Below the pieces are notes generated by a model. That model was not told the DNA's origin. It did not search any database and saw only the letters and a list, made by a program, of their open reading frames with translations. From positions 992,001-1,056,000 of the forward strand of contig NC_089449.1 in NCBI RefSeq assembly GCF_026210795.1: a stretch of 64,000 nt of DNA. The letters are read 5' to 3'. Origin of the DNA: Rhizophagus irregularis. Taxonomy: Eukaryota > Glomeromycota > Glomeromycetes > Glomerales > Glomeraceae. Numbering within the stretch: the first letter of the stretch is position 1; each line of letters starts with the position of its first letter. This document shows, in pieces, positions 47,546-58,830 of the stretch. The translations under genes were made by a program, and so were the position numbers.

Positions 47546-48830
47546 TTAATAATGTAAAGTATCTATGGTCCAAATATGTTGTTTAATAAGTTCAATACGC
47601 CACTAAAAAAAAGGATTAATTATTAAATCTTAAATGATAAGAAATGAGGTTAAATAACAATCAATTTACTTACTTCATCATTTCCTCCTAATCTTTCATT
47701 ATGACAAACAACTTCTTGAAAGGTATCATTTCCAATAGTAAATTGAATATCATGACTACGTAGAAATTCAACTCTATTATTAACATGCGATTTCTCAATA
47801 CTAAGGTTAATAATATCATTTGATTTTAAATATCCTTGGTGATTTTCTAATTTACTATAATTAAATTTCCAATTTTCATACCAATAGCAACTAATACTAA
47901 AATTACTGATATTATTACAACTAACTGAAATAATAAATATAAATATTACTTTAGGGTTAATGAAAAAAATAAACTCAAATATTTTATTTTTTACCTTCTG
48001 TATGATTATTTGATGGAGATTTTCTCCAACAATTATAATCATAATTTGTTCCGAGAAATTTATTACTAGATTTGATGTGTTGTAATTTTATCGAAGTATT
48101 GTTGGTAGCTAATTCTTCACCAAATTTAATTTTCCATAAAGAATTTGAACCAGGTACTGGACTTCCTGCAAAAACCTAAGAAACAAAATATTATATATGT
48201 TAGTTCTGTAAATTATAACTAAATATTCGCATATACAAAAAACTATAATACCAATTGAGTACGACTTCCAGTTGTGTAACATAAAGTTTCAGCTGAATTT
48301 AAATATTTTCCTGTAGCAACATGTTTTAAAGCTACAACAGAATCATTTTTAATTAAATTTGATTCTTCAGCAATAATATCTTCAAATTCTTTAATTAATT
48401 CATTAATTGAATTTACATTTTTCATTTTTTTATAAAATTCGATTGCAAAATAATTACTCGTTGGAAGCGATTTATAAAGATAATTCTTTTGTTCTTCTAT
48501 GTCATTAATTTCAGCGTTATAACATAATTTAAGAAAATTTGAAATAAATTTTGAAGTGTCACCGCCTCTACTTTCAGGAATATATTTTAATGATTGTAAT
48601 TTTCTTTTGTTTGTATTCTTAAATACTGTAAAAGAAATATTTTCTTTTAATGCATTACGAAGTTCTTCAATATCACGAATTTCAGTTGGGAGTTTAATAG
48701 TGGGATCAACTAATGATATAGCAGTATTTAAAAACCCTCCATAATTTTTTTCCCACATGTAACTATATTTCTGAATATCAAGTATCCATTCATCCGGATG
48801 AATATTTCCATTATATTTTGAAATATCCAT
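47546..48830 (-). CDS. Gag-like/MIR family protein, copy F (355 aa)
   Basis: Exons 48252-48830, 47995-48175, 47674-47924 and 47546-47602; introns of 70-76 bases. Starts MDISKYNGNIHPDEWILDIQ; S replaces P at residue 4 and L replaces N in WINDIQ. The first loop is TNYDYNCWR, the third SHVNNR. The last exon begins WRIEL instead of the usual WCIEL, so a Cys conserved in the other copies is lost. The open frame runs about 80 codons further upstream of the ATG, through sequence that in copies G and H is the conserved leader; I keep the family start. Confidence 0.85.
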
Positions 48831-49000
48831 ATTTTTTTTACAATAGCGTGAAAGTGGAGAGAGTCTACCGGCTTTAATTTCCCCGAAGTTCAAGTTATAT
48901 GTTTTGGCATCGCCACTTACCAAATTCAGAAAATGTATTATCACAATTACATAACATCCAATCTCTACTAGACCAAAATTGATTTTGATCGCCATAAAGT
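48831..49000 (-). promoter_or_regulatory. Second type of shared upstream region (F, G, H)
   Basis: The region just before copy F contains CTACCGGCTTTAATTTCCCC then GAAGTT, GGCATCGCCACTTACCAAAT and GACCAAAATTGATTTTGATC. It is almost identical before G (51975-52135) and H (55150-55300) and distantly related to the TTCGG/CCGAA motif of B, D, E and I. Confidence 0.55.
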
Positions 49001-49129
49001 AAATTTTGATATGATAGCAATAAACGCACACTTCATGAAACATAAAGTGTATTTTCGTAATAATTAACAATTAACCAACGAATTGGATCTGACGTCAAAA
49101 AACAGAATCACTAATCTTAATTTTTAAGC

Positions 49130-49370
49130 GATAAGAAATGAGATCAAATAAATTTAATTTCTCCTATTATTTCATTATGACAAATAATTTTTTGAAAAGT
49201 ATTATTTCCAGCAGAAATAAAATTAATTTGACTATTTGAAGATAAACCTTATTACAGTTTTTTTTTAATGCTAAGATAATTTGACTTTAAATATCCTTGA
49301 TGATTTCTAATTTACATACTTTCATTTCATTAAGAACGATTTCTAACATATGCAACTAAAATAATAAAAA
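49130..49370 (-). pseudogene. Exon 3 fossil of the Gag-like/MIR family (block G)
   Basis: Plus-strand TATTTCATTATGACAAATAA, then TAATGCTAAGATAATTTGAC and TATCCTTGATGATTTCTAAT, follows exon 3 in complement. No exon 1, 2 or 4 remains. Homologous fossils lie at the same relative place at 52340-52570 and 58560-58830. Confidence 0.7.
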
Positions 49371-50684
49371 CAATTATTGGATGGGAAGGTAACATATCAG
49401 TCACTCCCGATATTTTTACAACCCTAATATATTATTACCTTAGATTAATAATCAAAATAAATTTTAATTTACTATTTTCTAATGATAGTAAATAGATATA
49501 TCGACGATTTGTGCCATATTTTTAAAGTGATGTTCACAATACTATGAACCTGAATGGTTTGAATTTTTTGGATTATAAAAATTAACAAATGTAGTGTATA
49601 AATTTATATTGAACAGCTAAAAAAAAATAATACCGATTTTCAATTTTACGCTTATTAAATTCAGCATTTTTTTTGAACTGTTGCGTCATAATCGTATTTC
49701 TGAAGTTGGCATAATTAAAATAATTCAAGTTCATTATTTCTCTAACCCATACCCTGTAAAAAAGTCGATCTGTTTTTTATATTCCGTCTTTTTTTCCGTA
49801 AAAGGCTTACTATATCTACGGAATTAATAACCTTATATCACGGAATTTATCGAATCATTTACATTTTCCGTGAATGTTTACAGAAATAACGGATAAAATT
49901 TTTTATAGGGATGCTATAATCATAAAAATAAATTTCCATCAAATTTTTTCCATTAGGCGACACAATGTTAAAAAATTGGTTCTCGTTTCATGGATTTAAA
50001 ATTTTGAAGTCGGCGGTCGGTATTTTTATTTAAAAATTTTGTATATTTGTAAGGTAAAAATGGTAGTCCCAAATTTTAAAAAAATTTTTAACTTTTTTTT
50101 TTTCTTTAAATAACCTGCTAATTATTAATATTAACAAAATTTTTTCTGTAAACTGAATTTTCTTAAAACTAGGTCAGCGGTTATGAGAGTCAATTTTTTA
50201 ATGTTGTATCGCCTTATCAAAATCTAAACTCTTTTACCATGATTCTGTTGCAATTCCAAGGCACACTATTAAATATATTTCAGAATATCTTTTCACGGGT
50301 ATTTTGATATAGATGTTTGATGAGGTACTATGTCTGATAACTATTAACCATCATTTTCGTTTACACTAATAATTCTCAAGACCAGGACTCTACGCAGGCT
50401 AACGAAGTCACTATTCAACAATTTTATGGGTCATAGTGAGCTTTTTGGTAAGTGGTTTTATAATTCTGTAAAATATAAGCGTGAAATTGTTTTATTGTGA
50501 TTATAAACTCAAATCATATGTTAGTATTTACCTCGCATTAAATAATCTTTGTATGAATATAACTTGATTTATTTTTAATTCAAATTACTATCCAACCAAT
50601 TGAGTAAATTTTAAGTTTAGCATAATTTATTGAAGTTGAAGAACTTGAATATGAAACTAACAAATGATTAATAATCAAAATTAT
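49371..50684. repeat. Spacer block of copy G, duplicated before H and I
   Basis: About 1.2 kb (49471-50684) is nearly identical to 52680-53866 and partly to 58960-60098. This defines a duplicated unit of about 3.2 kb made of exon 3 fossil, spacer and gene. Includes GGCGACACAATGTTAAA and TTCGTTTACACTAATAATTC. No gene inside. Confidence 0.8.
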
Positions 50685-51965
50685 TTAATCGTCTATAGTC
50701 CAAATATGTTGTTTAATAAGCTCAATACACCACTAAAAAAAAAATGAGGATTAATTGATAAATCTTAGTAAATGATAAAAAATGAGGTTAAATAACATAA
50801 ATCTACTCACTTCATCATTTCCTCCTAATCTTTCATTATGACAAACAATTTCTTGAAAAGTATCGTTTCCAATAGTAAATTGAATATCATGACTACGTAA
50901 AAATTCAACTTTGTTATTATAAAAACTGTTCTCAATACTAAGATTAATAATATCATTTGATTTTAAATATCCTTGATGATTTTCTAATTTACTATTATTA
51001 AATTTCCAATTTTCATCCCAATAGTTACTAATATAGCCAACATTAATGATATTACTAGTACTATTACAACTCACTAAATAATAAATTAAATATATTACTG
51101 CGATTTAAGAAGCAATATAAAACAAATTTTAATTTATTACCTTCTGTGTGATAAGTTGATGGAGATTTGCAGCAGCCATAAATTCCAAGAAATTTATTAT
51201 TTGATTTGATGTGTTGTAACTTTATCGAAGTATTGTTGTAAGTAGCTAATTTTTTACCAAATTTAATTTTCCATAAAGAATTTGGATCAGGTACTAGGCT
51301 TCCTGCAAAAACCTAAGGAACAATATATCATATGTTAGTTCTGTAAAATATAACTAAATATTCGTATATACGAAAAATCATAATACCAATTGAAATTTGT
51401 TTCCAGTTGTATAACATAAATTTTCAGCTGAACTTAAATATTTTCCTGTGGCAATATGTTTTAAAGCTACAATAGATTCATCTTTAATCAAATTCGATTC
51501 TTTAACAATAATATCTTCGAATTCTTTAATTAATTCATTAACTGAATTTACATCTTTCATTTTTTTATAAAATTCGCTCGAAAAATAATTATTCATTGGA
51601 AGTGATTTATAAAGATAATTTTTTTGTTCTTCTATATCATTAATTTCAGCGTTATAACATAATTTGAGAAAATTTGAAATAAATTTTGAAGTATCACCGC
51701 CTCTACTTTCAGGAATATACTTTAATGACTGTAATTTTCTTTTATTTGTATTTTTAAAAACTGTAAAAGAAATATTTTCTTTTAATGCATTACAAAGTTC
51801 TTCAATATCACGAATTTCAGTTGAGAGTTTGATAGTGGGATCTACTAATGATATAGCAGTATTTAAAAACCCTCCATAATTTTTTCCCCACATGTAATTA
51901 TATTTCTGAATATCATGTATCCATTCATCTGGATGAATATTTCCATTATATTTTGGAATATCCAT
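50685..51965 (-). CDS. Gag-like/MIR family protein, copy G (353 aa)
   Basis: Exons 51387-51965, 51141-51312, 50811-51073 and 50685-50732; introns of 67-78 bases. Starts MDIPKYNGNIHPDEWIHDIQ. The first loop is very short and Cys-containing (FLGIYGCCKSP); exon 3 opens with VSCNSTSNIINVGYISNYWD, the longest such insert next to copy D; the third-repeat loop is SFYNNK. The exon 3 donor is GTGAGT, as in H and I, whereas A-F use GTAAGT, which supports G, H and I as one young subgroup. An in-frame extension upstream of the ATG is rejected for the reason given under copy F. Confidence 0.87.
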
Positions 51966-51974
51966 ATTTTTTTT

Positions 51975-52200
51975 TACAATAGCGTGAAAGTGGAGAGAGT
52001 CTACCGGCTTTAATTTTCCCCGAAGTTCAAGTTTTATTATTTGGCATCGCCACTTACCAAATTCAGAAAATGTATTATCACAATTACATAACATCCAATC
52101 TCTACTAGACCAAAATTGATTTTGATCGCCATAAAGTAACTTTGATAGCAATAAAGAAAAATTTTTTAATTAAAGTGTTAAGTTTTCGCCGTCTCTTTAC
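51975..52200 (-). promoter_or_regulatory. Upstream region of copy G
   Basis: ACCGGCTTTAATTTTCCCCG, then the GACCAAAATTGATTTTGATC block and TTTTCGCCGTCTCTTTACAC. It is the reference for the uninterrupted state of the region into which elements inserted upstream of copy H. Confidence 0.5.
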
Positions 52201-52339
52201 ACACATCATGAAGAAAAAAAGTGTATTATTGTAATCTGAAAAATAATAATTAATAAACAACCAACTAATTAGTTGCCTTATAAAGTATACAGTCAAAAAA
52301 AAGAATTATTAATTTTAATTCTTAAGTGATAAGAGATGA

Positions 52340-52570
52340 GAACCTGTTACTTCATTTATGACAAACAATTTCTTGAAATGTATTATTTCCATTAGTAAAA
52401 TTAATTTGACTACTTGGAGATAAACCTTTATATTAGGAAATGGCCAGAAATGACGTCATTTCTGGCCATTCCCTTTTCAATGCTAATATAATTCGACTTT
52501 GATGATTTCTAATTTATTATTATGATTAAATTACTTTCATACGATGTCTAGCATATTGCAACTAAAATAA
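52340..52570 (-). pseudogene. Exon 3 fossil of the Gag-like/MIR family (block H)
   Basis: Counterpart of 49130-49370, here carrying a palindromic insertion of about 36 bases in its middle. Confidence 0.65.
52436..52473. repeat. Perfect 32-bp palindrome (52439-52470)
   Basis: AATGGCCAGAAATGAC is followed directly by its exact reverse complement GTCATTTCTGGCCATT. It is absent from the two paralogous fossils at 49240-49262 and 58700-58730, so it was added after duplication, or lost in them. It looks like two terminal inverted repeats fused without an interior. Confidence 0.85.
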
Positions 52571-53866
52571 TAAAAACAATTATCGGATGGGAGTAATATA
52601 TCAGTCACTCCGTAGAGGTGGTGACCGATATTTTTACCTCATCCAATAGTATATTATTACCTTAGATTTAATAATCAGAATAAATTTTTAATTTATTATT
52701 TTCTAATGATAGTAAATAGATATATCGACGATTTGCGTCAGATGTCAATCGTACTATTTTTTAAAGTTATGTTCACAATACTATGAATCTGAATGGTTTG
52801 AATTTTTTGGAATATAAAAATTAACAAATGTAGTGTATAAATTTATATTGAACAGCTAAAAAAAAAATAATACCGATTTTCAATTTTACGCTTATTAAAT
52901 TCAGCAAATTTTTTTTGAACTGTTGCGTCATAATCGTATTTCTGAATTTCTGAAGTTGGCATAATTAAAATAATTCAAGTTCATTATTTCTCTAACCCAT
53001 ACCCTGTAAAAAAAGTCGATCTGTTTTTTATATTCCGTCTTTTTTTCCGTAAAAGGCTTACTATATCTACGGAATTAATAACCTTATATCACGGAATTTA
53101 TCGAATCATTTACATTTTCCGTGAATGTTTACAGAAATAACGGATAAAATTTTTTATAGGGATGCTATAATCATAAAAATAAATTTCCATCAAATTTTTT
53201 TCATTAGGCGACACAATGTTAAACAATTGGTTCTCGTTTCATGGATTTAAAATTTTGAAGTCGGCGGTTATTTTTATTTAAAAATTTTGTATATTTGTAA
53301 GGTAAAAATGGTAGTCCCAAATTTTAAAAAAATTTTTAACTTTTTTTTTTCTTTAAATAACCTGCTAATTATTAATATTAACAAATTTTTTCTAGGTCGG
53401 CGATTATGAGAGTCAATTTTTTAATGCTGTGTCGCCTTATACAAAATCTAAACTCTTTTACCATGATTCTGTTGCAATTCTAAGGCACACTATTAAATAT
53501 ATTTCAGAATATCTTTTCATGGATATTTTGATATAGATGTTTGATGAGGTACTATGTCTGATAACTATTAACCATCATTTTCGTTTACACTAATAATTCT
53601 CAAGACCAGCTTTTTGGTAAGTGGTTTTATAATTCTGTAAAATATAAGCGTGAAATTGTTTTATTGTGATTATAAACTCAAATCATATGTTAGTATTTAC
53701 CTCACATTAAATAATCTTTGTATGAATATAACTTGATTTATTTTTAAATACAAATTACTATCCAACCAATTGAATAAATTTTAAGTTTAGCATAATTTAT
53801 AGGAGTTGAAGAACTTGAATATGAAACTAACAAATAACTAATAAATGAATTAATAATCAAAATTAT
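52571..53866. repeat. Spacer block of copy H
   Basis: Near-identical partner of the block-G spacer, with small deletions (for example near 53390 and 53608). No gene. Confidence 0.8.
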
Positions 53867-55143
53867 TTAATCGTCTATAGTCCAAACATGTTGTTTAATA
53901 AGCTCAATGCACCACTAAAAAAAAGATGAGGATTAATTGATAAATCTCAGTAAATGATAAAAAATGAGGTTAAATAAAATAAATCTACTCACTTCATCAT
54001 TTCCTCCTAATCTTTCATTATGACAAACAACTTCTTGAAAGGTATCATTCCCAATAGTAAATTGAATATCATGACTACGTAAAAATTCAACTTTATTATT
54101 ATTATAGTATTTCTCAATACTAAGGTTAATAATATCATTTGATTCTAAATATCCTTGATGATTTTCCAATTTACCATGATTAAATTTCCAATTCTCGACC
54201 CAATAATTACGGTTACTAACATAATTTATATCATTACAACTCACTAAAAAAATAAGTATAAACATTACTTTAGGTTTAATAAACAAAATGAGCAAACGTA
54301 TTTTAATTTGTTACCTTCAGTATGGTTATTTGATGGAGATCTAAAATAATCATAATAATATATTCCAAGAAATTTATTACTAGATTTGACGTGTTGTAAC
54401 TTTATAAAAGTATTGTTGTAAGTAGCTAATTCTTTACCAAATTCAATTTTCCATAAAGAATTTGGATCAGGTACTGGGCTTCCTGCAAAAATCTAAGGAA
54501 CATTATATGATATTAGTTCCGTAAAATATAACTAAATATTCGGATATATAAAAAATCATAATACCAATTGAAATTTGCTTCCAGTTGTATAATGTAAATT
54601 TTCAGTTGAACTTAAATATTTTCCTGTAGCAATATGCTTTAAAGCTATAATAGATTCATCTTTAATCAAATTCGATTCTGTAACAGTAATCTCTTCAAAT
54701 TCTTTAATTAATTCATTAACTGAATTTACATTTTTCGTTTTTTTATAAAATTCGCTCGAAAAGTAATTATTCATCGGAAGTGATTTGTAAAGATAATTCT
54801 TTTGTTCTTCTATATCATTAATTTCAGCATTATAACATAATTTGAGAAAATTTGAAATAAATTTTGAAGTATCACCACCTCTATTTTCAGGAATATATTT
54901 CAATGATTGTAATTTTTTTTTGTTTGTATTCTTAAATACTGTAAAAGTAATATTTTCTTTTAATAAACTACGAAGTTCTTCAATATCACAAATATCATCA
55001 GGGAGTTTGATAATGGGATCTACTAATGATATAGCAGTTTCTAAAAACCCTCCACAATTTTTGTACCACATGTAATTATATTTCTGAATATCGTGTATCC
55101 ATTCATCTGGATGAATATTTCCATCATATTTAGGAAAATCCAT
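53867..55143 (-). CDS. Gag-like/MIR family protein, copy H (351 aa)
   Basis: Exons 54565-55143, 54315-54492, 53993-54243 and 53867-53914; introns of 71-78 bases. Starts MDFPKYDGNIHPDEWIHDIQ. The shortest intact member. First loop IYYYDYFR, third YYNNNK. Exon 1 differs from G in the stretch VDPIIKLPDDICDIEELRSL and in KKTKNVNSVNELIKEFEEIT, so G and H have diverged mostly by amino-acid changes in the N-domain while their spacers stay nearly identical. Ends VWTIDD. Confidence 0.87.
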
Positions 55144-55360
55144 ATTTTTTTTACAACAGTGTGAAAGTGGAGAGTCTACCGGCTTTAATTTTCCCCGAAG
55201 TTCAAGTTATATCGTTTTGGCATCGCCACTTACCAAATTCAGAAAATGTACATCACAATTACGTAACATCTACTAGACCAAAATTGATTTTGATCTCCAT
55301 ATCTCCATAAAGTCCATGGCAAATGACCCTGAATGACGTTCGAATAATGTCAGGTTTGAG

Positions 55361-57829
55361 TAGGGATGGGCAAAATGCGGAAATTTCATTTTATCACGCG
55401 CATGATGCGCATGATGCGCATCATGCGCATCATGCACATGATACACATAGTACTGTTATACAGAAAAAAAAAATACGATTTCTTTACAAAAAAATAAAAT
55501 TTTTTATTATTTATTTTACTGAATTATTAACAAGATACATCAGAGTCATCAGCTTCATTATCATTAAAACTCTCTTCGTTTTCACTACTACTATTTACAT
55601 CATCATAATCACTTTCTTCATTTTCGCCTGAACTTTGAATTTCGTCATCTACAACTCCCCCGTCTAACGAAGTATTTTTATCAAACCCGTTTGTAAACCC
55701 TTTCCATTCTGGCGTTTCTCGTGGCATTTGTAATCTATAATTGCTATAAATATACACTAATTTAAAGACACGATCAGCTCTCAACCGGTTTCGTTTTTTA
55801 TCATGAATGTATGCAAATGCTGACCAATTTCTTTCAGACGCAGCAGATGATGTTGGAATAGATAAAACCTTTTTTGCTACTTGAGTAAGTTCAGGTGCAG
55901 AATCACTAAAATTTCCACTCCACCAAGTTATAGGATCAACATTATCAGAAGTTTCCCAAGCAAGTTTATTCGCAAAAACTCCAGTTTTTCTCCTATAATT
56001 CAAGATTTGTGTCCAAATAATTACTGCATTATCCGAATAATATTTTTGGATAAACTGCGAAATTCTATCCATTGAATTAGAAGTAAGATGGCAACCATGG
56101 AATGATGGATCAAGCAGATGCGCAACTTCCATAACAGGGTGGTAAATACTTTCCCACCTTTTTTTGATAATATTTTTAATACTCGTATTATTTCCGTTTA
56201 TATCAAAAACATAAACTTGAGAAATTAAATTTGATTAGTAATAATTTAGATTATATTTACCAAAGAAAAAAATGATATTTTACCTGATGATTCTAATTGA
56301 TTGTAATACCAATCTAATACTTTAGATAAAAAAGGTGTATCCGATTCAAACATAGAAATTCCAATAACAAGTTCGTTGAGAACTTTGAGTAAATTATCAA
56401 CATCTTTCCAAAACCCATCATTTAATACAATACTTCTCATATCATCATCAATTCTAACAGTTTGATTACGTGATAATTCTGTTACCGTTAATTCAATAGC
56501 AAGCTGATTTACTTGAAGTGAATTAAGGCAAATAGCTGATGATCCCCAACGTGTTTTTACAGGTAATTTAAGTGAAATTTGCTTATCATAACTGGATCTT
56601 TGATATCGTTTCAGAACTGCAGCTGGAATTTGATGTGATTTGAAATATTTAACGATTTTCTTTCCATTTTTTATAGTACTATCCGCCCAAGGGAGTTTCA
56701 TAATATCACCAATTAGAAGATTTAAGGAATGAGCTACACAGCCAAGGAAAACTATGTTTGGATATTTAATAGCCAAAAGTTTCCATGCTTTCTTCATTGA
56801 AGATGCGTTATCAGTAATAATTGCTGAAAGTTTGGAATGATCAATCTGTGATATAACTTTATCAATGTCGGCTGCAATATTTTCTCCTGTTTGTTTGATT
56901 TCACCAGTTTGATGAGCAGAGAAAAATACTGGTCTTGGCGTGGTAATTAAATAATTTGTCCAATGTTCTTGCAACATATTTGACCTAAAAATATTTATAC
57001 AAGATATTTATAATGAATATATAAATAATAGTTAAAAAAAATATATCACCTACCATCCATCAGAAATCAAACAAATATAATCAGTTGATTTAATCAAATT
57101 ATTTATTTCATCTTTTGTATCCTCATATACCGTGTCAAGTAATGTTGTTGATAAAGCTTTTCGTGAGGGCAATTTAAAACAAGGACGAAGTTTTTGAAAA
57201 AGAATTTTAATTGGTTCTAGTTCAGATAATGATAAGAATAATCCACATCGGTAAACTGCTTGTGCAAATAATAGTTCAGCTTCATTTTGTTCTGCTGAAG
57301 TTATTTTGTCAACAAAATTATTTATTGATTTTTGCGGTTGTTTCTTAATAGTAACAATATTATTTTGCTCTGTTGGTAAATGGGAATTAATACGTTGTTT
57401 TGCACTAAGTTTAAAATCTGGCCCAAAAAATCCTTGGAGAACTGTTATACTTGCACTTGAACAGGTTTTTAAATGTGCAATACATTTGTTAGCAGCAGCA
57501 TTTAGTTCATGATTACAGTATTTGCATTGTGCACGGGCTTGCCGAAAACCAGCCACATGTCCAAGTTTATTAAAGTGAGCCCAAATAGGGCTAGTTGGAG
57601 GCATTTTTGAACTGATTGAACGAAGAAAAAAATTTTTTTTTGTGAAAGATCTAATGTAATACAAATTTATTATAAATTCCATTTTTGTTAATTTATAATT
57701 TTGGCCGGAGTTAGGGTGTAAAGTTTACCAGAATTACAACTTATAATTTATTACAAAATTTATCATGCGCATAATGCGCATTATGCGCAATGCATAATAG
57801 CAACACATAATGCGCATGGCACATCTCTA
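55361..57829 (-). mobile_element. hAT DNA transposon, apparently complete (2469 bp)
   Basis: Both ends are flanked by the identical 8-bp duplication GGTTTGAG (55353-55360 and 57830-57837), the hallmark size of hAT. The termini form short inverted repeats: TAGGGATGGGC at the left, complement of TAGAGATGTGC at the right. Subterminal GCGCAT/ATGCGC repeats cluster at 55396-55450 and 57763-57817, probable transposase-binding sites. One transposase gene fills the interior. Perfect target duplication and an open gene point to recent insertion. Confidence 0.93.
55527..57604 (-). CDS. hAT transposase (646 aa)
   Basis: Exons 57054-57604, 56284-56984 and 55527-56215 join by two GT-AG introns (phases 2 and 1) into an open frame. 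Domains in order: BED zinc finger at residues about 8-48 (W8, C27-x2-C30, H44-x3-C48) for DNA binding; the RNase H-like catalytic core, with the first Asp in LISDGW at the first splice junction and the second in AIITDNASSMKKAW; the conserved FLGCVAHSLNLLIGDI that follows; and the C-terminal dimerisation region with LSIPTSSAASERNWS and RLRADRVFKLVYIYSN. It is followed by an acidic S/E/D tail. Length is normal for hAT. Start at MPPTSPIW; a longer in-frame start at 57682 is possible. No break seen, so likely active or very recently so. Confidence 0.92.
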
Positions 57830-57976
57830 GGTTTGAGTCATTTAAAATTAATTCAGGCCAAATTTATGATGCCGGCCGGAATTACAATTTTATTGAAACA
57901 TCATGATGTAATTTTTAAATGAGTCATTTGTCAGAAATGAAAATAACACGTGACCAGTCGTTTGAGCTCCGGCCAT

Positions 57977-58067
57977 CTAGCAATAAAGAAAAATTTTTAA
58001 TTAGAATGTTGAGTTTTTCGCCGTCTCTTTACACTTCATGAAGACAAAAAGGTATTTCCGCAAATAT
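57977..58067. other. Original flank upstream of copy H
   Basis: TAGCAATAAAGAAAAATTTT and TTTCGCCGTCTCTTTACAC match 52146-52200 before copy G. Confidence 0.6.
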
Positions 58068-58082
58068 TGTAATCTGAAAAAT

Positions 58083-58403
58083 TTTATTTTATTTTTATTT
58101 TTATTATATAGACGAGTACTGAGGAGATACAAAACAAGCAGACGCTATACTAATTAAAAGATAGACTATACTACATCTAGAAGTAACTACCTAACCCGTT
58201 AGCGTTACAAAGTAACGAGTCGTCCCGCCTTTTATTCCTCAAGGGACCATTAGGCGTAACCGGCCCGTCATGACGAACCAACAACAGCAAGAGACCGTAA
58301 CCCTAAATTTAAAAAGGAAGATATTTTAAATGGACATAAAATTGTTCAAAATTATCAATACTAGATATACTGTATGTGGGATATATAAATGACCATAATG
58401 GGA
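58083..58403 (-). mobile_element. LINE or SINE 3' fragment with poly(A) and target duplication
   Basis: An insertion of about 320 bases absent from the paralogous block of copy G. On the minus strand it ends in an A-rich tail (ATAAAAATAAAAATAAAATA) and is bordered by a 15-base duplication with one mismatch (TGTAATCTGAAAAAT at 58068-58082, TGTAATCCGAAAAAT at 58404-58418), as expected for target-primed insertion. The inside is G+C-richer (GGACGACTCGTTACTTTGTA and GGGCCGGTTACGCC). No coding frame, so it is a truncated LINE end or a SINE. Confidence 0.65.
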
Positions 58404-58509
58404 TGTAATCCGAAAAATAATACAAATAACCAACCCTATAAAAAATTTTGATCACGTGTCTGAGTTTCTTCGGAATAAACTAGAAAAATGATAGAGCAAC
58501 GAATTAGTT

Positions 58510-58830
58510 GATTTAAAGTATCTATGGTAAAAAAAAAAAGAATTACTAATCTTAATTCTTAAGCGATAAGAAATGAGGTCAAATAAATTTAATTTCTCCT
58601 ATTATTTCATTATAACAAACAATTTCTTGAAAAGTATTTTTCCATTAAATAAATTTAACGTCATGACTAAATAAAATTGATTTGACTATTTGAAGATAAA
58701 CCTTATTAACAATTTTTTTATTAATGCTAAGATAATTTGACTTTAAATATTCTTGATGATTTCTAATTTATTGTTATGATTAAATTACTTTCATTCCGAT
58801 AAGAACGATTTCTAGCATATTGCAACTAAA
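58510..58830 (-). pseudogene. Exon 3 fossil of the Gag-like/MIR family (block I)
   Basis: Third partner of the fossils at 49130 and 52340, without the palindrome. The piece just left of it (TAAAGTATCTATGGT, near 58515-58529) is a scrap of exon 4. Confidence 0.65.

Larger units (their letters stand above)
55316..57976. mobile_element. Small ATGGC-ended insertion, itself split by the hAT element
   Basis: Comparison with copy G (52135-52155) shows extra sequence between CCATAAAGT and TAGCAATAAAG. It starts ATGGCAAATGACCCTGAATG and ends GAGCTCCGGCCAT, about 190 bases without the hAT element. The inside has CATTTAAAA/TTTTTAAATGAGTCATTT foldback potential. The AGAAATGA word and GGCCAT end resemble the 32-bp palindrome at 52439, suggesting one miniature-element family. 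Non-coding. Confidence 0.5.

Noticed and set aside
48243-49070. Longer N-terminus for copies F (to 49070) and G (to 52151)
   Set aside because: The extension runs through the shared upstream region. In most other copies stops precede the MDxPKY start, so the extension is chance openness.
55396-55450. CRISPR-like array of GCGCAT repeats
   Set aside because: Repeats are 6-9 bases without spacers, lie at both ends of the hAT element in a eukaryotic context, and fit subterminal transposase sites.
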